Assembly: GCF_011075055.1 (NCBI RefSeq)
Contig: NC_058138.1
Location: 21,612,928 to 21,676,927, forward strand
Direction of reading: 5' to 3'
DNA from: Mangifera indica
Taxonomy: Eukaryota > Streptophyta > Magnoliopsida > Sapindales > Anacardiaceae
Length of the DNA: 64,000 bases
Position 1 is the first letter of the stretch, and each line of letters starts with the position of its first letter. The notes beneath the pieces are model-generated. The model saw only the letters and a list, made by a program, of their open reading frames with translations, did no database searches and was not told where the DNA came from. This document shows, piece by piece, positions 59,801 to 64,000 of this stretch. Both the position numbers and the translations under genes were made by a program.

Positions 59801-62800
59801 TGGCATCATCTTTTAGTCTTAACATACAATTTCATGTTTCCTCCACCCCCCCAAAAAAAGATTCCACTGAATATATGATAAAAAAGCTAAATCACCCAAG
59901 CAAATTATTGTACCAACCAGCTTCATCCTTTCAATTGTAAATGAAGGGACAATTTTTGTTAATACTTCAACAGAGAGCTGCACCAAACTATTGTAATGCA
60001 TTGATGAGGAATACTGCTTCCAAGAGATCCACATGCAACTAAACTCATTTTCAGAAGCACTAACTTAAATTTATATCTAACAAAGTCACCAAAATATATG
60101 GTAATGCTAAGTAATGCCAAGCAGTAACACCTGTCTGCAAAACCTTCCCTTAGTATAGCCACAATGCCATACTTCTTCAGGGAAGAAAGTCCTAATCCCT
60201 TAACCACTCCAGCAAGTCCAAATGCTGCTCCACGACGTTCTCCATATTTGTCGCTTTTCATTAGCTGATCCAACAGCCTAGAAACAAGTGCTGGTGCATC
60301 ATCCTATGCAAGAAATTGAAACATTAATTTAAAAGCAACTTCTAATCCCCATTAATGCCCTAGAAATGGTCAAAGGCATAATTAATCTCTAAAACATCTA
60401 ACCATGCAAAAATGCCTAAAAATAGATAAGAACGTGAACCAAAATCCTATCCAAGCAACATTTTACATACTTGCATTGATTGCATTAATGGAGACAGACA
60501 TGACGAGACTGCACGCTGAACAGCTTCTGATGGAGTGTTTAATACATCCAACAACTTCTCTACAACAGCATGAACTTTAGGATCGTCCTGTTACAAAGAA
60601 AGGAAAGTCAAAAATGAATATCAAATGCATATCCCAATCAGGAAAAAAAAAGTCATATATGCTCAAATTGTACCTTTTCCAAATGTTTTGCTAGGGCTCC
60701 AGTAAAAATTACTACACCCTCGCGAACCAGATCATATTTTTCTTCATCTGATGCCTACAGAAGAACAAGAAATATCTAAGATACTGCAGGTTCCATGGAA
60801 ACTTCCAAATATGAAGGCCGCACGGTATGTCAGCCATTCAAAACAAAAATAGATCTAAGAAAAATCTTAATCAAAAAGAAAGTGAATCTTAGACAGAGGC
60901 TAACCTTCTTGTTTAAGTAGTTTTCAAAGATTGGAAATAACAAAGAAACATTATCCTTCCCGTGCTTATCAATAATCAAGATACCAGCAACAAGCATCCT
61001 TCCTCGAACATCCACATTAGGATCAGCCTGAGTTACAAAAGCATTCAGAACTGGGCAACATGGACATCTAATCTTTTTATTTTAAGTCACATTAACAATC
61101 CTTGAAATGACACCTTTAAATAAAATCCATAGTTAATTAATTCTAGTTTAAAAATAATACAAGAAGGAAAATATTATCGAAAAAGAACATGAAAATTGAA
61201 AGGCAGTCAACAAAAGTGTGGAACAAGCTAAAGGCCTAGACAGTAATATCTCCGAAAGATCAGTTATAGAAAATCAGTAATATCTCTGAAACCTAAGACA
61301 GTCTACCAACAAATAAAACAGAGAAAATATTAAGTTTTCAACACTTTGGATACAACAATGCAAGATCCAAGTAACAACGCCAACTAAATTTCACACATCA
61401 GTACCAAAATTCATAATAGAGCACCAAGAAGATCTTACAAGAGCTCGTGATATCAGGAATGTCACAACAACAGGAAGGTCTTTTGTTCTCAAAACATCAG
61501 CAGCAGAATGTAAGGCCAGAGCTATGCCTTGTCTGCCTAGCCAACCAGAATCAATGTTGTTCTCACCTAAACCAGCATCACGGATGTACAAAGAAAATAA
61601 TGTTGAAAGTGATTCCTGAAATTATTGTAATATCATTAGAAATATGCCATCACCAAATGAGGACAGTAGTAAAGAAAAAAACTAACCTGTATAGAATCTG
61701 GATATTCATCCAAAGCAGCAGCTAATGCCTCCGCAGCAGCCTTGCGGACATTTTGATTAATATGTGAAAGTGCTTTGAAAAGTCCTGAATAATCAGTTCC
61801 AAATTCATACCCATAGCGGTCCCATATATCCTCTGCTGCTTCTGCAACTGACTGAAGATATTAAATATTTTAGTGGATGACTCTTCAATAGGCAGACAAG
61901 CTATTACAATCATTATTACTGTTACCACAAAGAAATGTAAGTAAAGTTGCAACAACAGCTATCTGATGAAGAAAGTAAAGAAGATGTTATCTTTGAAATA
62001 TACAAGCGGCACTCAGTAACTTAGGTAGGACAACATGCAGCTTACCTGACCCATTAAACTTGACTGCCCATATGATCTAACCACCAAAGGATGTCCACAA
62101 CATAGAACAAACACAGGAACTACAGCTATGTCCCACACAAATTTCCACAGGACTTAAAAATTAATGAGAATGCTCACATTTTCCTTTTAATTCAGAAATG
62201 TACAGTGGTCTAATAGTTAACTAAAAGAAAACACACACACACACAGATATATCTATATTAATGTCAAAAAACATAGTGGATCAAAAATCCACAGATAAGT
62301 AAAAAAGAGCCAAGGCTTTACAAACAGCACCATGAGCCAGTGCAAAAAAAATCCAGAAATAAGTGAAACTATAGTATGGACAAGTCCTAAAAAACCAGCA
62401 TCATTGAACTACCCCTAACCAATTAAGATGGATATAGAAAAAGGAGGTGTCATTGGAGTCTTTTTAAATTAAGATTCAATTAAAAAGAACATAGTAAGAA
62501 GGCTAAACCTTTTCTGGGTCATGGAGAGAAAGCCATATGCTTGTTGAAACCTCAACATTTTGAGGAAGAGAACGGCTCGACACAGCTGGAATACACTTAA
62601 CTGCATTTAAGCAGGCCATTCTCACATGAACATCTTTCGCATACACTCCATATAGAGCCTGTAATAATAAATATGAGAGATGACCTAACAGGAATTACCG
62701 AAGGACACAACAGAAGTAATTCAAGCAGAAATGTAAAGCACATACAGCTGCCACTTCATCTGGTTGTAGACCCAGACAAAGTTCATTCAGTGCTGATCCA

Positions 62801-63482
62801 ACAGATGCTTGATATGCAGGTACAACACCTAGAACATGATAAAGCACCTGCACAAGAGAAGGAAAGATTTAGCAAGAAAGAAATAAAATGAGAGAAAAAA
62901 TGATAAATTTACTTGTGAGACAAATAGATTTTGCAAGATATGCAGCATATGTGTTGTTGGAGTGAAGGTCTGGTTATGTACTGATATCATCCGAAGCCTA
63001 GGAATGGGCAAAAGAGGATCCATATGCATGTAAATAATCTGAAGTACATCATCATGAAGTCCTGTCTTCCTGGATGATAATAAAATTCGCTCCACTATCT
63101 GGAAAAAAATTCCAAGACAGATAAGTTAAAGATGGAGAAGCACCATTGACAAGTAAATAACAACAAAAGAGAAACCTACCGGGAAGATAAAAGTAAAGGA
63201 GTCTACAGGAAGAGGCCCAGATTTACATGATGCAATTAATCCATTTACTATCCTTTCAAAGAGACCCAATAATGGTTTCTCATTGACTTCCCCTTCACCC
63301 ACCAATGCAACAAGATCTAAATGAATGCGAACTTCCTCAGTCACAATGAGACGTAAAGCAGTAGCAATATCAAGTGCCCAATTACAAAGAGGCATAGCTG
63401 TGCATCTACAGAGCTTCACTAAGGCTTCATAGGCTGCATCACTTACTATTGGCGACCTTAGCAAAGGATCAACAAACTTAAC
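47895..63482 (-). CDS. GCN1: GCN1 / ILITYHIA, eIF2-alpha kinase activator, C-terminal 1763 residues (5' end outside window)
   Basis: GCN1 is a giant HEAT-repeat protein that binds ribosomes and activates GCN2. 42 exons (minus): 63482-63180, 63098-62913, 62847-62746, 62658-62509, 61851-61687, 61615-61439, 61027-60905, 60754-60674, 60587-60471, 60303-60131, 59465-59388, 59286-59139, 58395-58273, 58181-58125, 58050-57940, 57854-57663, 57546-57373, 56587-56477, 56375-56306, 56203-56125, 55835-55733, 55658-55488, 55394-55272, 55191-55078, 53907-53801, 53703-53652, 53562-53456, 53346-53293, 53206-53092, 52797-52687, 52594-52457, 52378-52256, 52121-52050, 50932-50820, 50308-50150, 49763-49667, 49586-49404, 49255-49061, 48967-48788, 48697-48565, 48402-48324, 47937-47895. 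They total 5292 nt in frame. [53 protein letters not shown] and [23 protein letters not shown] match plant GCN1. It ends in an acidic [13 protein letters not shown]. About 900 N-terminal residues should lie past 64,000. Confidence 0.95.
54835..54911. repeat. (AT)n microsatellite in a GCN1 intron
   Basis: About 38 AT dinucleotides lie in the 1.17-kb intron between the exons at 53,907 and 55,078. A smaller TATC/TA/GA compound repeat is in another intron at about 56,755-56,820. Confidence 0.95.
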
Positions 63483-64000
63483 CTGTTAAAATGTAATAAA
63501 TAAGGACTCATATCCACCAAAACTACAATAAATAAAAATAAAGAAATTCTGCATAATCTAACACACCCTTACCAAACAAGGATCAACATAAGAATTTTCA
63601 ACTAAACCACAATGAAATTAGAATCAAAGGCCAATCATACCCAAGAAACAAACAAGGGTAACACTAACTTCAGAGAACAAAAACTTTCCAAAAAAAGAAC
63701 TTCACAAAACAAAAAGCCTAAAAACTAACCTAGATAAAACTAAGTTATATACATTTAAAGGTATCTGCACCTATTGAATGATAGTGGAACATGTCCAAGA
63801 CCAAAGTAAACGGAGCACATTATCACATGGTTCATCACCTTCATCAAAGAACCAGTAAGCCTTATAGAAAGGATACCATGCCTTTGTCCAGCCTTTAGCA
63901 ATATCCATTACAATTAGAACATACAACAGGAGTCACTACACAAATACAGCCTATAATATCTGTTAAATTTAGTTCCTTTTCTGTTTCCAATTCCTGGTGA
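63483..64000 (-). other. Upstream intron sequence of GCN1 (to window edge)
   Basis: No exon is recognisable. The next upstream GCN1 exon should lie beyond 64,000, as the exon at 63,482 begins inside the protein after a normal AG acceptor. Confidence 0.6.

Noticed and set aside
1..64000. CRISPR arrays, bacterial operons, riboswitches or tRNA/rRNA genes
   Set aside because: No spaced identical repeats, no prokaryotic gene arrangement, and no RNA gene recognised by eye. A tRNA scan was not possible here, so a missed tRNA cannot be excluded.

Overview
This 64 kb window is nuclear DNA from a flowering plant, almost certainly a eudicot. Genes are split by AT-rich introns with canonical GT/AG borders, intergenic DNA is very AT-rich, and every recognisable protein has a plant-type family. 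The species is not determinable from the sequence alone. I saw no bacterial, organellar or CRISPR features.

Layout. (1) 1.4-5.9 kb, minus: a six-exon gene for the bifunctional thiamin-salvage enzyme TH2 (TENA/THI-4 plus HAD phosphatase), carrying a one-base frameshift in exon 1 and a changed residue in HAD motif I. (2) 6.2-10.5 kb, minus: a tandem cluster of DUF313-type B3-domain genes: one intact two-exon gene, one copy whose first exon is damaged, and one 5' fragment made by a 583-bp direct duplication. (3) 10.5-13.1 kb: no gene. (4) 13.3-13.7 kb, minus: a small DUF861/cupin_3 gene with a paralogue on the plus strand at 30.9-31.3 kb. (5) 14.7-17.8 kb, plus: CSL4 of the RNA exosome. (6) 22.7-24.3 kb, plus: an intronless AMT1 ammonium transporter. 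(7) 27.3-28.6 kb, plus: an intronless GPR107/108-like (LUSTR, CAND6/7-type) seven-helix protein. (8) 29.476-30.429 kb: a non-autonomous Mutator-like element with long inverted repeats and a perfect 9-bp target-site duplication.

(9) 31.95-45.6 kb is a segmental tandem duplication. Each unit holds a G-type (S-locus) lectin receptor-like pseudogene with no kinase domain, followed by a neprosin (DUF239) gene, all on the minus strand. Unit 1 (about 31.95-36.65 kb) has a broken lectin and a two-exon neprosin pseudogene. Unit 2 (about 36.80-45.64 kb) has a lectin broken by a perfect 32-bp tandem duplication, a young Copia retrotransposon (38,202-41,222) that has lost its reverse transcriptase region, and an intact seven-exon neprosin gene. 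(10) 47.9-63.5 kb, minus: 42 exons of GCN1/ILITYHIA, the HEAT-repeat activator of the eIF2-alpha kinase GCN2; its 5' end lies beyond the window.

The genes do not form a pathway. They are an ordinary eukaryotic neighbourhood of housekeeping genes (GCN1, CSL4, TH2), transporters and receptors (AMT1, LUSTR) and fast-evolving duplicated families (B3/DUF313, lectin, neprosin, cupin). I found no convincing new biological system. The most informative points are the TH2 lesions, the time-ordered history of the lectin/neprosin duplication, and the two mobile elements whose ends can be fixed to the base. Exon borders were read by eye from splice sites and protein-family conservation; reading-frame arithmetic closes for every multi-exon gene given here except TH2, where exactly one base is missing.
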